From JBAXTZ01 sp041666525 (GTDB lineage Bacteria > Bacillota > Negativicutes > JBAXTZ01), in NCBI GenBank assembly GCA_041666525.1, contig JBAYGT010000006.1, forward strand, positions 66,294 to 130,293: a DNA stretch of 64,000 nt, given 5' to 3'. Positions 45,467 through 54,231 of the stretch are shown here, piece after piece. The notes under the pieces were generated by a model. It had not been told where the DNA came from. It made no database searches and saw only the letters and a list, made by a program, of their open reading frames with translations. Position 1 is the first letter of the stretch, and every line of letters begins with the position of its first letter. Both the position numbers and the translations under genes were made by a program.

Positions 45467-46237
45467 ATGCAAACATGTTTTGTAAAACCAATAATAACTG
45501 TTAATAATCTTGATTTGTTCTACGGTACGCATCAGGCGCTCAAGAATGTCAGTTTACCGGTGACAGTCAATGAGGTTGCGGCGTTGATTGGGCCGTCCGG
45601 TTGCGGCAAGTCGACTTTTTTAAAGACAATTAACCGTATGAATGATCTTGTAGCAGGTGTTACAATAAGAGGGCAAGTGTTATTTCATGAGCAGGATATT
45701 TATTGCAGCAGTTGTGATGTTGTGGAATTACGCAAGCGTGTCGGGATGGTGTTCCAAAAACCGAATCCGTTTCCAATGTCGATATTTGACAACGTGGCCT
45801 ACGGTCCAAGAGTGCATGGTACGAAGAAAAAGGCTGAATTGGAACGGATAGTTGAATCCAGCTTGCGCAAGGCGGCGCTATGGGACGAAGTCAAAGACCG
45901 GTTGAAGAATAATGCGTTAGGTTTATCCGGTGGCCAGCAGCAACGGTTGTGCATCGCGCGGGTGCTTGCCGTCGAACCAGAAGTGATTTTGATGGATGAA
46001 CCGACATCGGCGCTTGATCCATTATCGACGCTGAAAATTGAGGATTTGACACAAGAGCTGAAAGAACAGTATACAATCGTGATTGTTACTCATAACATGC
46101 AACAGGCCGGGCGGATTTCCGATAAAACAGTATTTTTTCTGAACGGCGAAATCGTTGAAGCCGGTGACACAGAGAGCATTTTTAACAAGCCTGCAGACAA
46201 GCGTACCGAAGATTATATTACCGGACGGTTTGGTTGA
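45467..46237 (+). CDS. pstB: Phosphate ABC transporter ATPase PstB
   Basis: A 256-residue ABC ATPase. Walker A is GPSGCGKST, the signature is LSGGQQQRLCIARVL, Walker B is VILMDEPTSALDP and the switch His lies in IVTHNMQQA. The PstB-specific QKPNPFPMSIFDNVAYG is present. It powers phosphate uptake through PstCA. Confidence 0.96.
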   Translation: MQTCFVKPIITVNNLDLFYGTHQALKNVSLPVTVNEVAALIGPSGCGKSTFLKTINRMNDLVAGVTIRGQVLFHEQDIYCSSCDVVELRKRVGMVFQKPNPFPMSIFDNVAYGPRVHGTKKKAELERIVESSLRKAALWDEVKDRLKNNALGLSGGQQQRLCIARVLAVEPEVILMDEPTSALDPLSTLKIEDLTQELKEQYTIVIVTHNMQQAGRISDKTVFFLNGEIVEAGDTESIFNKPADKRTEDYITGRFG

Positions 46238-46265
46238 TGAATCACCGGTTGAACAGGAGCAGTTT

Positions 46266-46934
46266 ATGCTGAGAACATATTTTGAGAAGGAGCTAGAAAA
46301 GCTGAAAATCGATATGACAAGAATGGGTGCGTTGGTTGAAGAGGCAATGGGGCAGATGTTGATTGCCCTGAAAAACCAGGACATACAGATTGCCGAGCGA
46401 ATTATTAGCGGCGATGATGAAGTCGATTTCATGGAAAAGAAGATTGAAAAGCAGTGTTTGGTGTTGCTGGCGCGTCAGCAACCACTGGCCGTCGATTTAC
46501 GGGCGATCAGTGCGGCGCTGAAAATCATTACCGAGCTTGAGCGGATCGGCGATCACGCCGCCGATATTGCCGAAATCACCATGAAAATGGCTGGTGTTAA
46601 ATATATGAAACCGCTCGTCGATATTCCGATCATGATCGGGCTGACGGTGGTTATGGTAAACCGGGCGATTGATGCCTACGTCCGGCAGGATGTTGAGCTG
46701 GCGCTGAATGTTTGCGCAAGTGACCGGGAAGTCAACGAGCTATATTTGAAAGTTTTGCTGGAATTGATAAATACTATGAAACGTGATTCGCAAACTATCG
46801 ATCAGGCGATGAATTTGGTATTTATCGCCAAATATCTGGAGAAAATGGGTGATCATGCTACCAATATTGCCGAGTGGGTAATCTATAATGTGACTGGGGT
46901 TCACAACAGCGGCAAGAAAGTATTTGCGCAGTGA
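46266..46934 (+). CDS. phoU: Phosphate signalling regulator PhoU
   Basis: A 222-residue all-helical protein with two three-helix PhoU repeats. The metal-binding motif ERIGDHAADIAE occurs in the first repeat and EKMGDHATNIAEW in the second. It links the Pst transporter to the PhoR kinase. The ATG at 46266 follows CAGGAGC; the longer frame from 46155 overlaps pstB and is not supported. Confidence 0.93.
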   Translation: MLRTYFEKELEKLKIDMTRMGALVEEAMGQMLIALKNQDIQIAERIISGDDEVDFMEKKIEKQCLVLLARQQPLAVDLRAISAALKIITELERIGDHAADIAEITMKMAGVKYMKPLVDIPIMIGLTVVMVNRAIDAYVRQDVELALNVCASDREVNELYLKVLLELINTMKRDSQTIDQAMNLVFIAKYLEKMGDHATNIAEWVIYNVTGVHNSGKKVFAQ

Positions 46935-46946
46935 GTTGGAGGAATG

Positions 46947-47660
46947 ATGAGTAAGCCGGCAATTTTCATTGTTGATGACGAACCGAATATTTTGGAGTTG
47001 CTGAGATTCAATCTTGGCAGAAACGGTTATGAAGTTCGTACTTTCGAAGCTGCTGCGCCGCTGCTTGCAGTAGTTGAAACAACTGTTCCGGATTTATTTA
47101 TCTTGGATTTAATGCTGCCGAAAATCGATGGCTTGGAGCTGTGCCGGCGGTTACGTAATAATGCCGTGACTAAAGATGTGCCAATCATCATGTTGACTGC
47201 CAAAACTACTGAGCTTGACAAGATTGTCGGGCTGGAACTCGGTGCGGATGACTATATCACTAAACCTTTTAGTGTATTAGAGTTAGTTGCACGGGTCAAA
47301 GCATTGTTGCGGCGTCAGCAGCGAAATGTTTTGTCCGTTGACAAAATTTTGTCCTCAGGCGATTTATCGCTGGATGTGCCGCGTCGGGAAGTTTGGCGCG
47401 CCGGTCAGCTGATTGAGTTATCTTATAAAGAGTTTGAATTGCTGTTTATATTGATGAGCAATGACCGGCGGGTATTGACTCGGGATTTTTTGCTGGAGAA
47501 AATTTGGGGAATTGATTTTGACGGAGAAACGCGTACCGTAGATGTTCATATCCGTTTCTTACGGCAAAAACTGGAGAACTACAGTTCCAATCGTTATATT
47601 GAAACAGTGCGCGGAGTTGGTTACCGGTTTTCTTTCAGCCAGGGTGAAAACAATGAATAA
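46947..47660 (+). CDS. phoB: PhoB/PhoP-type response regulator
   Basis: A 237-residue OmpR-family regulator with Asp54 (LFILDLMLP) as phospho-acceptor, Lys106 (YITKPF) and a winged-helix domain ending TVRGVGYRF. Tandem ATGs occur at 46944 and 46947; the second gives better spacing from GGAGG (46938-46942). It presumably binds the TTAACA repeats upstream of pstS. Its stop overlaps phoR. Confidence 0.9.
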   Translation: MSKPAIFIVDDEPNILELLRFNLGRNGYEVRTFEAAAPLLAVVETTVPDLFILDLMLPKIDGLELCRRLRNNAVTKDVPIIMLTAKTTELDKIVGLELGADDYITKPFSVLELVARVKALLRRQQRNVLSVDKILSSGDLSLDVPRREVWRAGQLIELSYKEFELLFILMSNDRRVLTRDFLLEKIWGIDFDGETRTVDVHIRFLRQKLENYSSNRYIETVRGVGYRFSFSQGENNE

Positions 47661-49401
47661 ACGAATATTTATCAGGATGTTTCTACTCGCGGCCGGGTTG
47701 TTGATATTAGCCACGGCGTTTACGGTAAAAACTGCCAGCGATGTCTATCAACGCGAAACTGTTCGCCAATTGGAAGGAATCGCGGCTTATACGGACGTGC
47801 TGATTGATGAAATTGGCAAAGCTCCGGATAATCTTAATCAGTTATCACGTAAAATGGCACAAGCTTATAACATTAAATTCCCCGAAGGCAATCAGGGGCT
47901 GCGGGTAACTTTTATTGACTATAGTGGCAAGGTTCTCGGTGACTCTGCGGTCGAACCGGCAAGCTTGGACAACCACAGCGAGCGGGTTGAAGTCAAGGCT
48001 GCGCTGCGCGGTGAAACCGGCGTTGATGTTCGTTATTCAACCTCAATTGCAGAAAAGTTAATGTATGTTGCAGTGCTTGATCGCAAGAATAAACTGGTAG
48101 TAAGAATGTCCGTGCCGATAAAACGTCAAGATCAGATAATCAATGGAATTCTCAAATGGGCGATGCTTGCGGCATTAATCGCGATCTTGCTTGCGGCATT
48201 AATATCACGGCGGGTTGCCCGAAAAATAACCCGGGATCTGGTTGAAGTAACCAATGGCGCTGAAGAAGTTGCCAACGGGAATTATAATCGCCGTATAATC
48301 GTTGCCCGGACGGATGAAAGCGGGCGGTTAGCGGCTGCGGTAAATAACATGTCTAACAGATTATTGGAAGACAACCGGCTGCTTCGTGAAAAGAAAGATT
48401 TGATCAAAGCTGTTGCTGACAATGTTGCCGGTGGAATTGTCGCAATTGATGCGAATGGCGCATTGCTTTTGGTCAACCGATTTGCGCGGACTTTATTTAA
48501 TTTGCGCATTGATGAAGATATCAGCGGACAACCGTTGGGCGCTTGTATCCGCAATCGTCGTTTCAACGAACAGATTCAGGCGACGCTCGCCGATTGCCGG
48601 CGTTACGAAACCGAGATTGGCGATCTGGAGCGGGTGCTGCGGGTAGAAACTTCACCGGTGTTTTTTGAAGGCGCTCTAGTCGGCGCCTGCGCCTATATTG
48701 GCGATATCACCAAAATCAGCCGGTTGGAAAAACTGCGCGCCGAATTTGTAGCAAATGTCAGCCATGAGTTGCGCACGCCGCTCACATCAATTCGAGGCTT
48801 TATCGAAACCCTGCGGACGAGCGATATGGACAAAACCGACAGCAATCGATTTTTGCAGATAATTGAGTTGGAATCGGAACGGTTGCAGTTGTTGATTGAT
48901 GATTTACTGACATTATCCGAGTTGGATACAACGATTGAACGGGTCGGGATCGAACACTTTGACCTGAAAATTGCGATTGACGAAGTACTGCAGCTTAATT
49001 GCCCAAGCGCTGTAGAAAAATCAGTGGTTTTGGAAAACAGGATCGATACCGGCATTATGCTTGATGCCAATAAAAATCGCATTAAGCAATTGCTGTATAT
49101 TCTTACCGACAATGCGATAAAATATAACAAAACTAATGGTATGGTGGTTGTGACTGGAATCCGCAAGGGGAAAACGTTGACACTGGAAGTGAGTGACAGC
49201 GGTATCGGTATTACTACCGAACACCTACCGCGATTGTTTGAGCGGTTTTACCGGGTGGATAAGGACCGGTCACGTGCGACTGGTGGCACCGGACTGGGTC
49301 TCGCGATTGCCAAACACATTGTTCAGCTATATGACGGAAGTATTGAGATTGAAAGCGAACCCGGTCAGGGAACAAAAGTGATAGTGAGTTTGCCGGTATA
49401 A
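47653..49401 (+). CDS. phoR: PhoR-type sensor histidine kinase
   Basis: A 582-residue kinase. Two membrane segments (about 7-28 and 165-187) bracket an extracytoplasmic domain of about 135 residues. HAMP, PAS, HisKA and ATPase domains follow. The phospho-accepting His is in NVSHELRTPLTSIRGF (about 372), and GTGLGLAI marks the G2 box. The PhoR identity comes from operon context and the PAS position. The ATG at 47653 overlaps the phoB stop. Confidence 0.88.
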   Translation: MNKRIFIRMFLLAAGLLILATAFTVKTASDVYQRETVRQLEGIAAYTDVLIDEIGKAPDNLNQLSRKMAQAYNIKFPEGNQGLRVTFIDYSGKVLGDSAVEPASLDNHSERVEVKAALRGETGVDVRYSTSIAEKLMYVAVLDRKNKLVVRMSVPIKRQDQIINGILKWAMLAALIAILLAALISRRVARKITRDLVEVTNGAEEVANGNYNRRIIVARTDESGRLAAAVNNMSNRLLEDNRLLREKKDLIKAVADNVAGGIVAIDANGALLLVNRFARTLFNLRIDEDISGQPLGACIRNRRFNEQIQATLADCRRYETEIGDLERVLRVETSPVFFEGALVGACAYIGDITKISRLEKLRAEFVANVSHELRTPLTSIRGFIETLRTSDMDKTDSNRFLQIIELESERLQLLIDDLLTLSELDTTIERVGIEHFDLKIAIDEVLQLNCPSAVEKSVVLENRIDTGIMLDANKNRIKQLLYILTDNAIKYNKTNGMVVVTGIRKGKTLTLEVSDSGIGITTEHLPRLFERFYRVDKDRSRATGGTGLGLAIAKHIVQLYDGSIEIESEPGQGTKVIVSLPV

Positions 49402-49440
49402 GAAAAAATTATTTTACATGTAACAGGAGTAAGAACAACT

Positions 49441-49674
49441 ATGACTTTTGCTGATTATTGTGTTGAGTTTGGTATATTATCACGCGAGTTGGTCGATGAG
49501 GGTGACGGAATAGCGATATTAGTCATGTGGGATCGGTTTGGCGGCGATTACATTCAATATTGCACTGACCACCAATTGCAATATGAGGATTTATCGAATT
49601 GCATTTCCGAGGAAGAGCAAACGAAAAAAACAGCCGTATTCTGCGATGAGTGTTTCTATGAAACAGATTCATAG
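49441..49674 (+). CDS. Small acidic Cys-containing protein, unknown
   Basis: A 77-residue protein with five Cys, four in the C-terminal half, and an acidic composition. The only ribosome-binding-like site is AGGAG, 11 nt upstream, which is a long spacing. It follows phoR by 39 bp on the same strand and ends before a terminator, so it may be the last gene of the pst-pho operon. I do not recognise a family and assign no function. Confidence 0.55.
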   Translation: MTFADYCVEFGILSRELVDEGDGIAILVMWDRFGGDYIQYCTDHQLQYEDLSNCISEEEQTKKTAVFCDECFYETDS

Positions 49675-49724
49675 GCGGTGCTTGCGTTAGCAACCGTTGT
49701 AAGTTGTTAATATTTTAAAATAAA

Positions 49725-49756
49725 AAACGACTTCGCGAAAGCGGAGTCGTTTTTTT
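49725..49756 (+). terminator. Terminator at the end of the pst-pho operon
   Basis: ACGACTTCGC (49727-49736) pairs with GCGGAGTCGT (49741-49750) including one T-G pair, capped by a GAAA loop, with six T following and an A-run before it. Confidence 0.88.
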
Positions 49757-49793
49757 GTCGGCTTTTTTATACCTCGCTAACTTCTTTAATGAT

Positions 49794-49829
49794 ATTTAAA
49801 TAATGTTTCACGTGAAACATTATTTAAAT
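49794..49829. other. parS: parS chromosome partitioning site
   Basis: TGTTTCACGTGAAACA at 49804-49819 is the exact consensus parS bound by ParB (Spo0J). It is a perfect palindrome and is extended by 10 further symmetric bases on each side (ATTTAAATAA on the left), giving 36 bp of perfect dyad symmetry. parS sites cluster around oriC, so this part of the genome is origin-proximal. It sits between the pst-pho operon terminator and the glycosylglycerate operon. Confidence 0.93.
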
Positions 49830-49880
49830 GACCAAAAAAAAGTTTGTAGATAATGCCGCTTTAATTTTCAAGTCAGAATT

Positions 49881-51551
49881 TTATTTTAGCCACAAATATT
49901 GATAGCCGGCCAAAACGAAATTTTGTCCGCAGTAGTTATCGCTGATAATATCATAACCTCTGATACCGGCCGGAATTTTGCGCGATTCTGCACAGACGTT
50001 GACAATGCAGATAACGGTTTCGTTTTCGCTAACACGTTTCAATACAAAAAAATCTGCGCCGCAGTCGATTACGATTTGTGTGCCATACGGTGAAAAAGCC
50101 GGTTGCTCGCTGCGTTTTGTTAAAAGCTGTTTCAGCGTTTCAAAGATAGTTTTCCGGGTGTAGTCAACGGCAATTTGTCCAACCAATTTCGAATATTCCA
50201 GTTTCTCACGGTTAATCCGGCGGTTGATGCCGGATTGTGTCAAACCCTCGTAGTCGTTGCGTGAGCCGAGCAATGAATGAATATAAATCGCCGGTACGCC
50301 GATCATCGACAACAGAATAAATTGGGCGGCGAGGAATTTGCGACATTGCTGTTCCATATCGCGGTCCTCGGCTTTGTTGATGAGTGCGTCAAAGTAATTG
50401 ATATTCAGTTCATAAACAGTCTGGCTGCCATCGGGGTTGTTTTTGAAAGATATTTTTCCGCCATTCTCTACTACTTTGTCCACCAGGTATTGGCGCTCGG
50501 CATCGGTGAGGATGCCTTCACTCGGTCGCATACCGATGCCGTCGTGGCTGGCGAGAAAATTGAACCAAGTCGCGCTGTCGGACACGCGGCTGATGGTTTG
50601 GGCCCAACTACTCAGTTTTGTAGCAGCATGAGTGCTTAGTGTGTGCAACACCAACGGTGGCAGTGCGAATTGGTAGACCATGTGTGCTTCGTCGTTGCCG
50701 TCGCCGTAGTAGCTGATATTTTCGGGATGAGGAACGTTGGTTTCGGTGATTAATTGTGCGCCGCGGTTGAAGTGCTCGGTGATAGCGCGCCAGAGTTTGA
50801 CGATTGCATGGGCCTGTGGCAAGTGCAGACAAGTTGTAGCGGATTGTTTCCAGATAAAACCGATCGCGTCAAGTCGGATGCTCGTCCCGCCGCGGTGCAA
50901 ATAATCAAGCAGAATATCGCACATTTCCAGCAGTAGGGGAAACGAACCGAAGTTAACATCAACCTGATCTTCGCTGAAAGTTGTCCAGGCAGTTGTTTTG
51001 CCGTTGTTGCCATTGTATTCGTGAAACAATGGCGAAGTACGCGGTCGGACGACTACGCTGGCATCAAAATTCGGGTCGCATTTAATGAAATATTCAGTAT
51101 AAGGTTGTTCACCTGCTAAGTATTTTTGAAACCAGACGCTTGATTTAGAAACATGGTTGGCAACGAAATCAAACATCAGCCGATAATCAGCGGACAGCGT
51201 GCTTATATCATCCCAACTGCCTAACTTCGGATCAATGGCGCGATAGTCGGTAACGGAAAAACCATCGTCCGAGGTGTAAGGAAACATTGGCAACAGGTGA
51301 ACATCAGTTATTGCCTGTCCGACCTGTTCCTGCAAAAACTTGTTCAGGGTCGCCAGAGGCGTGGCGGCTGCTTCACTGATGCTGTCGCCGTAAGTAATCA
51401 GGTAAGCAGTTTTTGCATCCGGACGGCTGGATACTGCCGGTTTTGTTTTTTCGTAGCGGTTTAGCAGAGCCATAATCTGCTCGGTTTGGCTTTCAGAATA
51501 TGTTTCACCATAGATGGATTTGAGATAGAATTCTATTTTCGTTTTAAGCAT
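49881..51551 (-). CDS. GH13_18 sucrose/glucosylglycerate phosphorylase-like enzyme
   Basis: A 556-residue alpha-amylase-superfamily enzyme of the sucrose phosphorylase type. The nucleophile Asp is in IRLDAIGFIWK, the acid/base Glu in LITETNVPH, and the stabilising Asp in FLASHDGIG. These enzymes transfer a glucosyl unit to phosphate. In this operon, next to a mannosylglycerate hydrolase and its PTS importer, glucosylglycerate is a better guess for the substrate than sucrose. The gene overlaps mngB by 8 bp and is the last of the operon. Confidence 0.82.
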   Translation of the reverse strand: MLKTKIEFYLKSIYGETYSESQTEQIMALLNRYEKTKPAVSSRPDAKTAYLITYGDSISEAAATPLATLNKFLQEQVGQAITDVHLLPMFPYTSDDGFSVTDYRAIDPKLGSWDDISTLSADYRLMFDFVANHVSKSSVWFQKYLAGEQPYTEYFIKCDPNFDASVVVRPRTSPLFHEYNGNNGKTTAWTTFSEDQVDVNFGSFPLLLEMCDILLDYLHRGGTSIRLDAIGFIWKQSATTCLHLPQAHAIVKLWRAITEHFNRGAQLITETNVPHPENISYYGDGNDEAHMVYQFALPPLVLHTLSTHAATKLSSWAQTISRVSDSATWFNFLASHDGIGMRPSEGILTDAERQYLVDKVVENGGKISFKNNPDGSQTVYELNINYFDALINKAEDRDMEQQCRKFLAAQFILLSMIGVPAIYIHSLLGSRNDYEGLTQSGINRRINREKLEYSKLVGQIAVDYTRKTIFETLKQLLTKRSEQPAFSPYGTQIVIDCGADFFVLKRVSENETVICIVNVCAESRKIPAGIRGYDIISDNYCGQNFVLAGYQYLWLK

Positions 51552-54231
51552 TATTACCTTCCTGTTCGTGAGTTAATCGCAATGTTACATAACCGCGTGC
51601 CGGAACCAGCTGGTCAAACGGCCGCGTTTGCAATTCGGTCAGATTAGTGACTGAAATCGAAAACAACGGCGCAGCAAGTCCGGCAGTTTGCGGGATCGCC
51701 GTCGGATTATAAAGTCGCAGGATAATGGTATTGTTGTCATAACCGCATTTCAGGGCGCTGACGAAAACACTATCGTTGCCGAGTTCCAATAGCGAAAAAT
51801 GGTGCGGCGCCGAGTCGATGGGTTGTGGCAACATGAACCGGTCGAGTCGCTCCTCGAAACTGTTTAGCGTCTGGGTTTGGTAAGACAATGTTTGGTTGAG
51901 ATAGTGTTCTTTTTCCGTGAATAATTCGGATTCCGAACTGGTTTGGTCAAAAAGCAGGGCATATTCGAAGGATAGCGGCTTGCATAGTTGTGCATCCGGA
52001 GTTTCGACAACTTTGTTGTTGATGCCTGATGCCCGTCCGGGACGCCAAAGCAAATCGTCGCGGCCAAGCAGGCCTACTGAACGAAACAGAGTGAGTGCCA
52101 GCCGCCGCTCATCGCCGAGCAATTGATATTCTTTCAGGCCGTTGGCAAAAACGGCAAAAGTTGCTGTTTCGTCGCCTGTTCCGCAGATGGACTGGAACGG
52201 ATAAATTGCGACTGGAGCTTCGGCAAATTTGTTCTCGTGCCAGTCGCCTAGCCGTGGATTTTCCGCAGCCCGGGTGATCAACGAAAACCCCTGATCGGCA
52301 AATGATGTTTCCGCGCTCAAAGCCGGCAATAATACGCGCAACCGATGATCGCAAGCGCTATTAGTCAGCTGATGGCTAACGCGCAAGAATTTTTCGCCGG
52401 CGCGCAGCTCAAGCGTGCTCAACACCTCAATACTGATTGTGCAATCGCCGGCAGTCCGTGCGGACAACCCGGCAGGCACAGACAGCAGCTGTTTCACTAG
52501 CAGAATTTGCGTATGCTCGTGAATTTCTTGGGTTATTAGTTCGCATTGGTCAAAAAGTAATGTCCGGCCATTTGCCAGCGGTGAATAATCATAAGAATCT
52601 CCGGCATCGGCGCTGTCTTCGAATATCAGCAGGTTGTCAAAAATTCTGCCGGATGCTCTGTGCGTTAATTTAAGCCGTCCGGCGCACAATTCCAACGCCA
52701 GATTGGTGTTTTCGATAATCGTACAAGTTGCCGCGCGTCGAACCACTTGACTACTTGACAACTCATTTTTACTTGACATCGTCTCGTCACACGATAACTC
52801 TATTATCTCTAACGCTGTATAGCCGAAGTTGGGCAATTGAGTTTTGATTAGTAGTTCGTTGCGGTAATAATCGGGTGCAGCCGTTACTTGTTCACCGGCT
52901 GCGGTCACTGCGACCACTGTTCCGCCGCTTAACTGTTGTTGGTTTATTATTGAGAATTCTATTGTGCTGCCTGCGAAATCTTTGAGCTCAATATCCGGAG
53001 TACTGCTGAAAACCACAGCGTTATGAATCGCAAGCGGTTTGGCTGGAGCCAAGTTGAACAGCGTTAGAATATTGGTTTTTCCGTAAGTGCTTGCGATGGC
53101 GCGGCTAATTTGTTTCTTTAGTACGTTGAGCAGGCTGTCCGTGATGTTGCTTAGTTTATCTAACCGGTCAATAATCGTCTGGTTGGTTTCATCGGAATTA
53201 CAGCCGCCGATGCTGTCGTGAGCATGAACATCGAATAGCTGGGTCCAGATTGAATCCAGCCAGGTATGCGGGTACTTCAAACCGAGTTGTACGGCAATTG
53301 TTGCCAATGGTTCGAGTTCGTGTGTTAGCTTATGTTCCAGCGCGCTATTTTTTTGCTTGATATCAACACGTTGGCTGCCAATGGTATGATGAACGCGTGA
53401 TTTTTCTTCTGCGATTAGTTCACCTGTTATTGTCGTGGCATCAGTTTTTTTGTTCCAGGCTTGTTCCAGGTATTGTTCATAAGTGGAAAGCAGAAACTGA
53501 TAATCTGTGGAATGAGTGTTCAATGTATTAACTACCTGTGGTAGTTCGGGACGCACCAGCATCTGATCGCCGCCGGACGGTAACAGCAACGGCGCGTCGG
53601 TTGGTTCGAAGGAGGCAAGTTTTGCCAATAGCGGCCGAAGTTTTTCATCCAGATATTTTCCGTCTTGTTGAATAAATTTTCCCGGCCCGTAGCCCAGGTA
53701 AATATTATTGGTTTTGATACTATAATCATCCGGCGAGCGCCAGAAGAAATTCAAACTGGTTTTGATCTGATCATTATAGACGCCGCGTTGAAAAACGGAA
53801 TATTCCAAACCACAGTCGCAAAATAGCGAAGGCAGATAAGCGTTCTGGCCAAAAACATCCGGCAGGTAGCCGATGTTCATGCAGTTGCCATATTGTTTTG
53901 CGCGCCGGATTCCGTACAATAAATTACGGATAATTGATTCGATACCTACCAGTAGGGTGTCAGTTTGGGTGTACCAGGGGCCAATCAGCAGCTGCTGGTT
54001 TTTTATCAGAGTTTCGAGCCGTTCCCGATTCTCGGGACGGATTTTCAAATACTCGTCAATAACCGATACCTGGCCGTCGAAAGTATAAGCCGGAAAGTCC
54101 GGACTGGTTTCGAGCAATTCGATCAGAAAATCAAGATTTTCGACCAATAAAACGTTAGAATCTTCAATTGTAAAATACCACTCGCGATCCCAGTGGGAGT
54201 GCGGAACGACATGAACAGTTCTTGGCATCAT
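51544..54231 (-). CDS. mngB: GH38 alpha-mannosidase, mannosylglycerate hydrolase
   Basis: An 895-residue GH38 enzyme. The N terminus has HVVPHSHWDREWYFT with metal-binding His and Asp, then GPWYTQTDTLLVG, and GYLPDVFGQNAYLPS holding the probable nucleophile Asp. This is very like MngB of E. coli, which cleaves 2-O-mannosyl-glycerate (or its 6-phosphate) made available by MngA. Residues encoded near 52744-52800 contain a low-complexity Ser-rich insert (ETMSSKNELSSSQVVRR) that coincides with the octamer repeat seen at 2.6 kb. It overlaps mngA by 4 bp. Confidence 0.88.
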   Translation of the reverse strand: MMPRTVHVVPHSHWDREWYFTIEDSNVLLVENLDFLIELLETSPDFPAYTFDGQVSVIDEYLKIRPENRERLETLIKNQQLLIGPWYTQTDTLLVGIESIIRNLLYGIRRAKQYGNCMNIGYLPDVFGQNAYLPSLFCDCGLEYSVFQRGVYNDQIKTSLNFFWRSPDDYSIKTNNIYLGYGPGKFIQQDGKYLDEKLRPLLAKLASFEPTDAPLLLPSGGDQMLVRPELPQVVNTLNTHSTDYQFLLSTYEQYLEQAWNKKTDATTITGELIAEEKSRVHHTIGSQRVDIKQKNSALEHKLTHELEPLATIAVQLGLKYPHTWLDSIWTQLFDVHAHDSIGGCNSDETNQTIIDRLDKLSNITDSLLNVLKKQISRAIASTYGKTNILTLFNLAPAKPLAIHNAVVFSSTPDIELKDFAGSTIEFSIINQQQLSGGTVVAVTAAGEQVTAAPDYYRNELLIKTQLPNFGYTALEIIELSCDETMSSKNELSSSQVVRRAATCTIIENTNLALELCAGRLKLTHRASGRIFDNLLIFEDSADAGDSYDYSPLANGRTLLFDQCELITQEIHEHTQILLVKQLLSVPAGLSARTAGDCTISIEVLSTLELRAGEKFLRVSHQLTNSACDHRLRVLLPALSAETSFADQGFSLITRAAENPRLGDWHENKFAEAPVAIYPFQSICGTGDETATFAVFANGLKEYQLLGDERRLALTLFRSVGLLGRDDLLWRPGRASGINNKVVETPDAQLCKPLSFEYALLFDQTSSESELFTEKEHYLNQTLSYQTQTLNSFEERLDRFMLPQPIDSAPHHFSLLELGNDSVFVSALKCGYDNNTIILRLYNPTAIPQTAGLAAPLFSISVTNLTELQTRPFDQLVPARGYVTLRLTHEQEGNNA
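52744..52800. repeat. Octamer-like repeat inside mngB
   Basis: On the minus strand GAGTTGTC, AAGTAGTC, AAGTGG are in register, and GAGTTATC stands at the far end of the segment. The units match those at 2624-2679. The segment keeps the mngB frame open and encodes a Ser-rich insert. Confidence 0.45.
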
